Source: Chitinibacter sp. GC72 (GTDB lineage: Bacteria > Pseudomonadota > Gammaproteobacteria > Burkholderiales > Chitinibacteraceae). From it: a DNA stretch of 64,000 nt. The position numbers and the translations under genes are program-made. The stretch lies in assembly GCF_009760905.1 (NCBI RefSeq), contig NZ_VIRW01000009.1:62001-126000 (forward strand), in the 5' to 3' direction. Each line of letters opens with the position of its first letter. The stretch's first letter is position 1. The notes beneath the pieces were generated by a model. That model saw only the letters and a program-made list of their open reading frames with translations. It searched no databases and was not told where the DNA came from. This document shows, one piece after another, positions 56,323 through 64,000 of the stretch.

Positions 56323-58511
56323 TAGCACTTGCTCCAGCGCAAATAGACCGTCGCCAGCGGGGGTATTGTCATGCAGACCGAATCAGCTCTGCCATGTGCG
56401 GCAATACCCTCACTAGGTAGCTGCAGATTACCGGTATTGCTACCGCCATAATATGCGGAATCGGAATTCAGAACTTCGCTGTAAACCCCCGCGCGTGGCA
56501 CGCCAAGGCGATAGCCATGGCGCGGCACCGGGGTGAAATTACTCACTACAACGATAAACTCATCCTCGGCCTCGCCCTTGCGGATAAAGCTGAAAATCGA
56601 ATTATCGGCGTCATCGTGGCTGATCCATTCAAAACCACGATGGTCAAAATCGATTTGATACAGAGCCGGAGAATCGCGATAAACACGGTTCAAATCGCGC
56701 ACCAGATGCTGCACACCACGATGCCAGCCATTATCAGGGTCATCGACTAAATGCCAATCCAGACTGCTATCGTGATTCCACTCGCGCCCTTGCGCAAATT
56801 CGCAGCCCATAAACAGCAATTTTTTGCCCGGATGCGCCCACATAAAGGCGTAATACGCGCGCAAATTGGCAAATTGCTGCCAGCAATCACCGGGCATTTT
56901 GGCCAGCATCGAGCCTTTTCCGTGCACGACTTCATCGTGCGAAATCGGCAGCACGAAGTTTTCGCTAAAGGCATACACCAAGCCAAAAGTCATATGGTGA
57001 TGGTGATATTTGCGATGCACCGGATCTTGCTGCATATAGCGCAGCGTGTCATTCATCCAGCCCATATTCCATTTGTAATGAAAGCCTAGGCCGCCCATCG
57101 CAGGCGGACGCGACACCGACGGGAAGGCCGTCGATTCTTCGGCCAGCGTAATCGCCTCAGGGCGCTCAACGCCGACGACTTCATTCATGCGGCGCATAAA
57201 GTCGATGGCTTCGAGATTCTCGCGGCCACCAAACTGATTCGGAATCCATTCGCCGTCTTTGCGCGAATAATCGCGGTACAACATCGACGCGACCGCATCG
57301 ACGCGCAGACCATCAATACCGTAACGCTCAATCCAGTAGAGCGCGTTGCCAATCAAATAATTGCGAACCTCGTTGCGGCCAAAATTGTAAATCAGCGTGT
57401 TCCAGTCCTGATGAAAACCTTCGCGCGGATCGCTGTGTTCATACAGGTGCGAGCCATCAAATTGCGCCAGGCCGTGGCTATCGCTTGGAAAATGTCCCGG
57501 TACCCAGTCGAGAATCACGCCGATGCCATTTTCGTGCGCAGTTTGCACCAGATGACGAAAATCATCAGGGGTACCAAATCGCGACGTAGGCGCATAAAGA
57601 CCTAGCGGCTGATACCCCCACGATCCATCAAAAGGATGCTCATTGACCGGCAGTAATTCGATGTGGGTAAAGCCCATGTCTTTAACGTATGCAATCAGCT
57701 CTACAGCCAGCTCGCGGTACGAGAGCCAGCGATTACCCTCTTCGGGGCGGCGTCGCCACGAAGCCAAATGCACTTCATAAATCGAAATGGGTGCATTCAA
57801 TGAATTGGCCTGTTTACGCGTTTGCGTGCCTTCCACCCACGCTGGCAAACGCGCAACGCGTGATGCCGTTGCCGGGCGCAATTCAGCCGAAAAACCATAC
57901 GGGTCGGCTTTAAGCTGCAGCGCGCCATGCTGATCGATAATTTCGTATTTGTAGCCTTGTCCTTCGACGACACCGGGTAGGAAGATTTCCCATGCGCCAC
58001 ACTCACGGCGCAAACGCATCACATGCCGACGGCCATCCCAGTAATTGAAATCGCCAACCACCGAAACGCGGCGCGCATTCGGTGCCCAAACGGCAAACGC
58101 CACGCCGTCAACGCCATCGATGGTGCGAAAATGGGTACCGAGGCGCTCGTAAGGGCGCAGCTGATTGCCCTCGCCCAAGAGCCATAAATCCATATCGCCC
58201 AGCACCGGCGGAAAACGATAGGCGTCTTCAATCTCAACGGTTTCGCCATGCCAGGTCACGCACAGGCGGTAAGCAAAATGATTTTTGCGCCGTGGCACGC
58301 TGGCCACAAACAGGCCGCGCTCGTCGATGCACTCAAAATCGGCCAGTTTTTTGCCGGTTTTGCTCTCGATCAGGCTGCACTCGCTCGCATCAGGCAGCCA
58401 GACACGCACTTGCAAAACCCCATCGACCAGATGCATGCCCAAGACTGAAAAAGGATCACCATGAGTGCCCGCACAAATGGCACCAATTTCCGGGGTGGAC
58501 AAAGACGGCAT
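56322..58511 (-). CDS. glgB: 1,4-alpha-glucan branching enzyme
   Basis: Creates alpha-1,6 branches in glycogen (GH13 subfamily 9). 729 residues from ATG 58511 (GAGGAA site); E. coli GlgB has 728. Two N-terminal beta domains (about 10-220), then [16 protein letters not shown], the nucleophile motif [13 protein letters not shown], acid/base LAEEST, and [12 protein letters not shown]. First gene of the glycogen operon, divergent from malQ. Two 49-bp dyad sites fall in its codons, one in the conserved catalytic domain and one at the C-terminus. Confidence 0.98.
56361..56409. repeat. 49-bp dyad site 5 (exact), in the 3' end of glgB
   Basis: GGGTATTGTC ... GGCAATACCC, 49 bp; the same half-sites as site 4 in glgX, 420 bp away. 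The codons encode the [17 protein letters not shown] stretch, which aligns without a gap to E. coli GlgB, so it is not an insertion. Confidence 0.8.
57569..57617. repeat. 49-bp dyad site 12 (one mismatch), in glgB
   Basis: GGGTACC ... TGATACCC, 49 bp, in the codons of the conserved [18 protein letters not shown] stretch. Probably a weak member or chance. Confidence 0.35.
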
Positions 58512-58546
58512 GGATTTCCTCGCAGAACTTTCATATTTAAAGGGGA

Positions 58547-58564
58547 CGTGCTTGATCAAGCACG
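58547..58564. promoter_or_regulatory. 18-bp perfect palindrome upstream of glgB
   Basis: CGTGCTTGATCAAGCACG, 36 bases before the glgB ATG in the glgB-malQ divergent region. A perfect even palindrome here is a candidate operator for a regulator of the glycogen operon; no regulator gene adjoins. Confidence 0.5.
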
Positions 58565-58763
58565 GCCTTGAAGCAATATCTGATGGGCGTCAAGTTAGAT
58601 AAATCCTGATGCCATAGAGCGAAAATGCCACAGTATGCCCGCACAATGCTAGTGTTACGCGGTGGCGAGAACAGAATACGCAACAGACAAACCAGTCAAA
58701 TTGTAATATCTTACGCGCAATAATTTACACAAAAATTACATTTAACGCCACAGGAGAGCTAAA

Positions 58764-60362
58764 GTGTCCTTCACCCGAGCTTCAGGTTTACTTGCGCACA
58801 TCACCTCGTTACCTTCCAATTACGGCATTGGCGATCTGGGTCCTGCGGCGTACCGTTTTGTCGATTTTCTGCATGCCGCCGAACAAACGCTATGGCAGGT
58901 TTTGCCGCTGGGGCTGACCAGCTACGGCGATTCGCCCTATCAGTCGTTTTCCACTTTTGCCGGCAATCATTACCTGATCAGCCCGGAGCTGCTGATGGCT
59001 CAGGGACTACTGAGCCAGGACGACATCCCGGCACATGATTTCGACCCTATACGCGTCGATTACGGCAACATCATTCCGTGGAAAATGGCCGTTTTACGCA
59101 CAGCCTTTGCCAATTACCGCCAGAATCCGCCCGCAGCGCTCAAGAAAGAATTCTCCGCGTTTTGCAAAGCACACGCCTGGCTGGACGATTTTGCGCTGTT
59201 TGTGGCGTGCAAATTTCATTTTATTGCGGCGCGCCGCAATGACTATGAAACACCGGAATATCAGGCCTACTACCAGCGACTAAACGCTCGCCTGAGCGAA
59301 AACCAGATCAAGGATTATTACTACGGCGCAGTCTGGAATTCATGGCCGGATGCACTGGCGCGGCGCGAGAAATCCGCGCTGGCGCAGTACCGCAAAACGC
59401 TGGCTGACGAAATCGCGTTTTATCAGTTTTTGCAATTCATCTTTTTTCAGCAATGGCAGCAACTCAAAAGTTACGCCAACGAGCGCCAGATCAAGCTGAT
59501 TGGCGATATTCCGATTTTTGTCTCGCTCGACTCAGCTGACGTCTGGAGCAACCGCGAGCTATTTGCGCTGGATGAGGCGGGCGATCCGATTGAAGTCGCG
59601 GGCGTACCGCCCGACTATTTCAGCGCCACCGGCCAGCTCTGGGGCAACCCGCTCTATCGCTGGCCTGCCCACAAAGACCGCGGCTTTACCTGGTGGATTG
59701 AGCGCGTTGCCGCAACGCTGCAAACCACGGATATTTTGCGCATCGACCATTTCCGCGCTTTTGCCGCCTACTGGGCGGTGCCGTTTGGCGAGGCCACCGC
59801 CGTCAACGGACAATGGAAGAAAAGCCCCGGCAAAGACTTATTTGCCGCAATTGAAAGCGCGCTGGGCAAAAACCTGCCAATCATCGCCGAAGATCTCGGC
59901 ATTATCACCGACGATGTCACGGCGCTGCGGCTCAAATTGAAGCTACCCGGCATGAAAGTACTGCAATTTGCCTTTGAAGCCGACGCCAGCAGCGATCACT
60001 TGCCGCACAACTACCCCGACTGCCATACCGTGGTTTACACCGGCACGCACGACAACGACACCACAGTGGGCTGGTACACCGCCACCAGCGATAAAAACCG
60101 CGACTATTTCCGCCGCTATATGAATTCATCCGGCAGCGAAGCACACTGGGATCTGATCCGGCTGGCCTGGGCCAGCAATGCCTTGTTTGCCATTGCCCCG
60201 GTGCAAGACGTGATTGGTGCCGCCAGTGACGCCCGGATGAACACGCCCGGTGTTGCTGCAGGCAACTGGCAATATCGTTTCAGCCCCGATGCGCTCAGCA
60301 CGCAGCACGCCGAACGACTGGCCTATCTGGGGCAGCTCTTCGCCCGCCATGGCTCACTCTGA
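58764..60362 (+). CDS. malQ: 4-alpha-glucanotransferase
   Basis: Amylomaltase (GH77) transferring alpha-1,4-glucan segments between maltodextrins; 532 residues. GTG start with AGGAGAGC upstream. The N-terminus (RASGLLAHITSLPSNYGIGDLG) and SPYQSFSTFAGNHYLISPELL are family hallmarks; the nucleophile Asp is in RIDHFRAFAAYWAVP, the acid Glu in IIAEDLGII and the third carboxylate in GTHDNDTTVGWY. Divergent from the glycogen operon, it recycles dextrins released by GlgX and GlgP. Confidence 0.97.
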   Translation: MSFTRASGLLAHITSLPSNYGIGDLGPAAYRFVDFLHAAEQTLWQVLPLGLTSYGDSPYQSFSTFAGNHYLISPELLMAQGLLSQDDIPAHDFDPIRVDYGNIIPWKMAVLRTAFANYRQNPPAALKKEFSAFCKAHAWLDDFALFVACKFHFIAARRNDYETPEYQAYYQRLNARLSENQIKDYYYGAVWNSWPDALARREKSALAQYRKTLADEIAFYQFLQFIFFQQWQQLKSYANERQIKLIGDIPIFVSLDSADVWSNRELFALDEAGDPIEVAGVPPDYFSATGQLWGNPLYRWPAHKDRGFTWWIERVAATLQTTDILRIDHFRAFAAYWAVPFGEATAVNGQWKKSPGKDLFAAIESALGKNLPIIAEDLGIITDDVTALRLKLKLPGMKVLQFAFEADASSDHLPHNYPDCHTVVYTGTHDNDTTVGWYTATSDKNRDYFRRYMNSSGSEAHWDLIRLAWASNALFAIAPVQDVIGAASDARMNTPGVAAGNWQYRFSPDALSTQHAERLAYLGQLFARHGSL

Positions 60363-60404
60363 AACGCGCACTGAATTAATCAGGAAATAATCCGCCATCG
60401 AGAC

Positions 60405-60425
60405 GACAGGCCGCCATGGCCTGTC
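60405..60425 (+). terminator. Hairpin after malQ
   Basis: 8-bp perfect stem GACAGGCC/GGCCTGTC with a 5-base loop, 42 bases after the malQ stop. No T-run follows. Confidence 0.4.
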
Positions 60426-60583
60426 ATCCATACCCGCCTTAGTATTAGCCTGCAAACCTTACCCAGTCTAAGCCTCCGAGATATACCCCAAGGCAAATAT
60501 CCCCAACCTCGCCCAAACCTTTCAGCCAGAGCAGAAACCGAGTAAAATAGTCGGTCTTTCAGGACTTAGTTGAAAACGCCGCC

Positions 60584-61336
60584 ATGCTAGACCGTCTGCG
60601 TGAAAATATCCGCGTGGTTTTTGACCGCGACCCCGCCGCCCGCTCGACGCTGGAAGTGGTGACCTGTTATCCGGGGTTTCACGCGCTCACATTGCACATC
60701 GTTGCGCACGGCCTGTGGGTGCGCAACTGGAAGCTGCTGGCGCGCATGCTCTCGCATATCACGCGTTTTCTGACCGGCATTGAGATTCACCCCGGCGCAA
60801 CCATTGGCCGCCGTGTATTTATTGATCACGGCATGGGCATTGTGATCGGAGAAACCGCCGAAATTGGCGACGATTGCACGCTGTATCACGGCGTAACGCT
60901 GGGCGGCACGTCGTGGAATCACGGTAAGCGCCATCCGACATTGGGTAAAGGCGTCATTATTGGCGCTGGCGCGAAAATCCTCGGCCCGATCACGCTGCAC
61001 GACGGCGCCAAAGTCGGTTCGAATGCCGTGGTGGTCAAAGACGTCCCCGAAGGCGCCACCGCAATCGGTATACCGGCCCGCATTCTGGCCGCACAAATTG
61101 AGCAAGAGCGCGAAGAGAAAGCCGAGCAGCTGGGCTTTTCAGCTTACGGCGTGGGCGCAGATATGAACGATCCAATGGTCAAAGCCATTCACGGCCTGCT
61201 TGATCACTCGGTCACCACCGACAAGCGCCTGGAAATGGTCCTGGCACGGCTGGAGCAACTGGGCGTTGATTGCGCGGAAGAGCGCGCCACTGCCGATAAG
61301 TTCGACCCGACCTATCTGAACAAAATTGTTGATTGA
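60584..61336 (+). CDS. cysE: Serine O-acetyltransferase
   Basis: Makes O-acetylserine, the acceptor for sulfide in cysteine synthesis. 250 residues; the left-handed beta-helix hexapeptide domain begins at [27 protein letters not shown] (about 68-94), with [26 protein letters not shown]. It is the short SAT form found beside iscR in many Betaproteobacteria. A TAAAAT -10 lies at 60543-60548 with a poor -35. Its terminator stem is also an IscR box. It supplies cysteine for IscS. Confidence 0.96.
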   Translation: MLDRLRENIRVVFDRDPAARSTLEVVTCYPGFHALTLHIVAHGLWVRNWKLLARMLSHITRFLTGIEIHPGATIGRRVFIDHGMGIVIGETAEIGDDCTLYHGVTLGGTSWNHGKRHPTLGKGVIIGAGAKILGPITLHDGAKVGSNAVVVKDVPEGATAIGIPARILAAQIEQEREEKAEQLGFSAYGVGADMNDPMVKAIHGLLDHSVTTDKRLEMVLARLEQLGVDCAEERATADKFDPTYLNKIVD

Positions 61337-61353
61337 GGTGTTCGAATGATACG

Positions 61354-61402
61354 GGGTATTCTTCTGCGCACCTTATCCAAAAAGGCCCAGAGAGAAATAC
61401 CC
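61354..61402. repeat. 49-bp dyad site 6 (exact)
   Basis: GGGTATTCTTCT ... AGAAATACCC, 49 bp, between cysE and its terminator. The inverted right arm is GGGTATTTCTCTCTGG. Confidence 0.8.
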
Positions 61403-61445
61403 ATCACCACGCTAGCAAGACATTCTCCGTCGATAAAACATCACC

Positions 61446-61472
61446 AAACCCGACTATTTTAGTCGGGTTTTT
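61446..61472 (+). terminator. cysE terminator that doubles as an IscR type 1 box
   Basis: 11-bp perfect stem (61446-61456 with 61460-61470, loop TTT) followed by two more Ts: a good terminator for cysE. The same 25 bases fit the IscR type 1 consensus at every position except the second and second-last (A and T in place of T and A), with CCCGACTA/TAGTCGGG in the arms. It lies just upstream of the iscR promoter. Confidence 0.85.
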
Positions 61473-61504
61473 ACTTGACCAATTTAGTCGGGCTTTGATA
61501 CCAT
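61473..61504 (+). promoter_or_regulatory. iscR promoter overlapping a second IscR box
   Basis: -35 TTGACC (61475-61480), 18-bp spacer and TACCAT (61499-61504) with an extended TGA in front. The spacer holds ATTTAGTCGGGC, which together with the GACC of the -35 makes a second, less perfect IscR type 1 site. E. coli iscR is repressed by its product through two such sites, so autoregulation is likely here. Confidence 0.8.
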
Positions 61505-61535
61505 TGAGGCAAGATAAAAACAGCAAGGAAACCCC

Positions 61536-62021
61536 ATGCGCTTGACTACAAAAGGCCGCTTCGCCGTGACTGCGATGCTGGATTTGGCACTGCGCCAAGC
61601 CAACGGCCCCGTCACGCTAGCGGGCATTAGCGAACGCCAGCATATTTCGCTCTCCTATCTGGAACAATTGTTTGGCAAACTGCGCCGTCGCGCACTGGTT
61701 GAAAGCGTCCGAGGCCCCGGCGGCGGCTACTGTCTGGCACGTGCCGCCTGTGAGATCACGGTGGCCGAAATCATTACCGCCGTTGACGAACCCATAGACG
61801 CTACCCAGTGCGGTGGCCGCGAAAATTGCCGCGATGAATCGCGCTGCATGACGCACGATTTATGGACCGAGCTCAATACGACGATCCACGGCTTTTTGTC
61901 TAATGTCACGCTGGCCAGCCTGATCGAGAAACAGCAGGAAAAAACCAAACGCTGCAGCGAGACGCTCAGCATTGTTAAAGATCAGCGCCAAAACTATCTG
62001 AACCATCAGAACGCGCATTAA
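61536..62021 (+). CDS. iscR: Iron-sulfur cluster regulator IscR
   Basis: Rrf2-family transcription factor, 161 residues; as a [2Fe-2S] form it represses isc genes, and the apo-form acts at other sites. Winged helix at about 1-65 ([47 protein letters not shown]). The cluster ligands Cys92, Cys98, Cys104 and His107 are in exactly the E. coli positions. AAGGAAA precedes the ATG. iscS follows 55 bases after. Confidence 0.98.
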   Translation: MRLTTKGRFAVTAMLDLALRQANGPVTLAGISERQHISLSYLEQLFGKLRRRALVESVRGPGGGYCLARAACEITVAEIITAVDEPIDATQCGGRENCRDESRCMTHDLWTELNTTIHGFLSNVTLASLIEKQQEKTKRCSETLSIVKDQRQNYLNHQNAH

Positions 62022-62076
62022 TTTCAAATTCCAATTTCAAACTTATCAGCATGCTTATTGCACCGGAGCAAAGCTC

Positions 62077-63291
62077 ATGACTCAGCAAAAACCAATCTAT
62101 CTTGATTACTCCGCCACCACGCCGGTAGACCCGCGTGTTGCCGCCAAGATGATTCCTTACCTGACCGAAATGTTCGGCAATCCGGCCAGCCGCTCTCACC
62201 CGTATGGCTGGGAATCGGAAGCTGCGGTTGAAGACGCGCGTGAGGAAGTGGCCAAGCTGGTCAACTGTGATCCAAAAGAAATCGTTTTCACTTCGGGCGC
62301 CACCGAATCGATCAATCTGGCACTCAAAGGCGCGGCGCATTTCTACCAGACCAAGGGCAAACACCTCATCACGGTAAAAACCGAGCATAAAGCCACGCTC
62401 GACACGGTGCGCGAGCTGGAGCGCGAAGGCTTTGAGGCGACGTATCTGGACGTACTGGAAAACGGTCTGCTCGATCTGGAAGCCTTGAAAGCGGCGATCC
62501 GCCCGGACACGATTCTGATTTCGGTGATGTCGGTGAACAATGAAATTGGCGTGATTCAGGACATCGCCACCATCGGCGAAATCTGCCGCGAACGCGGTAT
62601 TGTGTTCCATGTCGATAGCGCACAAGCGACTGGCAAAATCGCGCTTGATCTGGCGACGCTGAAAGTGGACCTGATGAGTTTCTCGGCGCACAAAACCTAT
62701 GGCCCCAAAGGCATTGGCGCGCTGTATATCCGCCGCAAGCCCCGTATCCGTCTGGAAGCGCAGATGCATGGCGGCGGTCACGAGCGCGGCTTCCGCTCGG
62801 GCACACTGGCCACGCATCAGATCGTCGGCATGGGTGAAGCATTCCGCATTGCGCGGGAAGATATGGTCGAAGAGAACAAACGCATCGGCGCATTGCGTGA
62901 CCGTTTGTGGAATGGCCTGAAAGAAATCGAAGAAACGCATTTGAACGGCGATATGGATCAGCGCGTGCCGCACAATCTGAACGTCAGCTTTAACTACGTT
63001 GAAGGTGAATCGCTGATTATGGCGCTCAAAGACTTGGCTGTTTCATCCGGTTCGGCATGTACTTCGGCTTCACTTGAGCCATCGTATGTCCTGCGCGCGC
63101 TGGGCCGCTCGGACGAATTGGCGCACAGCTCGATCCGCTTCACGATTGGCCGCTTTACCACTGAAGCCGAAGTCGATCACGCAATTGAATTGTGCAAAGC
63201 CAAAATCGGCAAATTGCGCGAACTATCGCCGCTGTGGGATATGTTCAAGGAAGGGATTGATATTTCGACCATCGAATGGGCTGCCCACTAA
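62077..63291 (+). CDS. iscS: Cysteine desulfurase IscS
   Basis: PLP enzyme that takes sulfur from cysteine and hands it to IscU and other acceptors; 404 residues. PLP lysine is Lys206 in [10 protein letters not shown] and the catalytic cysteine Cys328 in [10 protein letters not shown], both with E. coli numbering. ATG 62077 follows CCGGAGCAAAGCTC. An unusually long 345-bp gap separates it from iscU. Confidence 0.98.
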   Translation: MTQQKPIYLDYSATTPVDPRVAAKMIPYLTEMFGNPASRSHPYGWESEAAVEDAREEVAKLVNCDPKEIVFTSGATESINLALKGAAHFYQTKGKHLITVKTEHKATLDTVRELEREGFEATYLDVLENGLLDLEALKAAIRPDTILISVMSVNNEIGVIQDIATIGEICRERGIVFHVDSAQATGKIALDLATLKVDLMSFSAHKTYGPKGIGALYIRRKPRIRLEAQMHGGGHERGFRSGTLATHQIVGMGEAFRIAREDMVEENKRIGALRDRLWNGLKEIEETHLNGDMDQRVPHNLNVSFNYVEGESLIMALKDLAVSSGSACTSASLEPSYVLRALGRSDELAHSSIRFTIGRFTTEAEVDHAIELCKAKIGKLRELSPLWDMFKEGIDISTIEWAAH

Positions 63292-63636
63292 ATCTGTCAT
63301 CGCGGCGTGCGGCCGAGCGTTGTTGCCGACCTGCTTGTGGGCATTAGCCCACGGCGCAAATCGGCGCCTAGCTCGACCTTTCGGCGCGATACAGATTAAA
63401 AAATTGAAAACCGGCGCGGCTCTGCGCCTTGTCTGACATCACAATCCACGCCAATTGCATGGATCGTGAGCAGGCAAAACACACGATCCACCCCAAAAGG
63501 TGGTTTGATTCTGGAAAGAATTTAAATATTCAAAAGTTTTCCAGCAAGGCACTTCAGGCGCAGACAGTACAAAAAAGTACGGCAAGCCGAAGTAACGCAG
63601 CTGGGGAACTTTTGATTTAGCAAAGAGGCACACAAA
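63292..63636 (+). other. iscS-iscU gap with hairpins and a repeat
   Basis: 345 bases between two genes that usually lie within a few dozen bases of each other. I see no convincing gene; a 63-codon frame at 63429 has no ribosome site or family features. It holds a hairpin GTGGGC-ATTA-GCCCAC (63337-63352), a GGCGC/GCGCC stem next to it, CCACC/GGTGG near 63489-63504, and a GTAC-core palindrome (63530-63614). These could stabilise or attenuate the isc message. Confidence 0.6.
63530..63614. repeat. GTAC-core palindrome, copy B
   Basis: 85-nt imperfect palindrome: TCAAAAGTTTTCCAGC (63530-63545) pairs with GCTGGGGAACTTTTGA (63599-63614), 14 of 16. The core is AGTAC-AAAAAA-GTAC. Same layout as copy A near glgP. 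It ends 22 bases before iscU. Confidence 0.8.
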
Positions 63637-64000
63637 ATGGCATACAGCGAACAAGTACTCGACCACTATGAAAACCCGCGCAATGTTGGCGCTTTTGATA
63701 AAGGCGACGACACCGTAGGTACCGGCATGGTCGGCGCGCCAGCCTGTGGCGACGTGATGAAGTTGCAAATCAAGGTCGGCGAAGATGGCCTGATTACCGA
63801 TGCGAAATTCAAAACCTACGGTTGCGGCTCGGCAATTGCTTCGTCGTCGCTAGTGACTGAATGGGTGAAGGGCAAGACTTTGGACGAAGCTTTGGCGATC
63901 AAAAACACCCAAATCGCCGAAGAGCTGGCTTTGCCGCCGGTGAAAATCCACTGCTCAATCCTAGCTGAAGACGCAATCAAGGCAGCGGTTGAAGATTACA
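63637..64000 (+). CDS. iscU: Iron-sulfur cluster scaffold IscU (3' end outside the window)
   Basis: Scaffold on which IscS-derived sulfur and iron assemble a [2Fe-2S] cluster. 121 codons are present of about 128, so nearly complete. Cluster cysteines Cys37 (PACGDV), Cys63 (YGCGSA) and Cys106 (KIHCSIL) and Asp39 are in E. coli positions; the chaperone-binding LPPVK motif is at 99-103. An AGAGGCACAC site precedes the ATG. Confidence 0.97.
   Translation, partial: MAYSEQVLDHYENPRNVGAFDKGDDTVGTGMVGAPACGDVMKLQIKVGEDGLITDAKFKTYGCGSAIASSSLVTEWVKGKTLDEALAIKNTQIAEELALPPVKIHCSILAEDAIKAAVEDY

Noticed and set aside
60440-60488. Possible further 49-bp dyad (TAGTATT ... ATATACCC), and similar ones at 17309-17357 and 33416-33464
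   Set aside because: Two mismatches in the 12 defining bases; about 2.4 such matches are expected by chance in 64 kb, so three are not significant.
63429-63620. 63-codon frame between iscS and iscU
   Set aside because: No ribosome site or recognisable features, and half of it is the palindromic repeat.

Overview
The window reads as chromosome from a betaproteobacterium of the order Neisseriales. Chitinibacter-like Chitinibacteraceae are the best guess, inferred from gene order (pilT/pilU diverging from yggS-proC-yggT; rplM-rpsI-argC-bactofilin-erpA; cysE-iscR-iscS-iscU), moderate GC and a chitosugar-type uptake locus. Almost all of it is well-packed core genome. I see no prophage, insertion sequence, CRISPR array, rRNA or tRNA.

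Layout. 0-4.3 kb: pilus retraction ATPases diverging from yggS-proC-yggT. 4.3-7.5 kb: fxsA, then cutA-dsbD-tlpA-like (periplasmic thiol chemistry) and an ArsR regulator. 7.6-13.6 kb: gpmI, an EnvC-like factor, a Ctp protease, a small unknown protein and a MoeB/ThiF enzyme. 13.6-16.7 kb: gluconate regulator, kinase and permease with tandem operators. 16.7-18.1 kb: a CheZ-like protein and a phosphopantetheinyl transferase. 18.1-22 kb: erpA, bactofilin, argC, rpsI and rplM, with a predicted small RNA just upstream. 22.1-27 kb: OsmC protein, an FNT channel/cytochrome b561/orphan sensor cassette, an oxalate/formate-type MFS carrier and coq7. 27.1-36.3 kb: two cyclophilins, lpxH, a secretin-domain protein, a P-type ATPase, ispF, ispD, a TPR protein and dnaQ. 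36.4-43.5 kb: a CUT1 sugar ABC transporter with a GntR/UTRA regulator and an N-acetylglucosamine-type kinase. 43.7-46.3 kb: APS reductase, TauE exporter and cysB. 46.3-60.4 kb: the full glycogen operon (glgB-glgX-pgm-glgC-glgA-glgP) with nudF downstream and malQ diverging. 60.5-64 kb: cysE and the start of the isc cluster, with two IscR boxes.

The genes fit together as carbon capture (gluconate, chitosugar), carbon storage (glycogen) and sulfur flow (APS reductase, cysteine synthesis, Fe-S assembly, ErpA).

The most unusual signal is not a gene. Twelve positions carry inverted half-sites reading GGGTATT ... AATACCC whose outer edges are always exactly 49 bp apart: six are exact and six have one mismatch in the 12 defining bases. 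Their centres are otherwise unrelated. They lie between genes and also inside conserved genes (glgB twice, glgX, lpxH, ispD), so simple insertion does not explain all of them. A second family, three 84-104 nt imperfect palindromes with a GTAC-loop-GTAC core, sits in gaps within or beside operons, including iscS-iscU and glgA-glgP.
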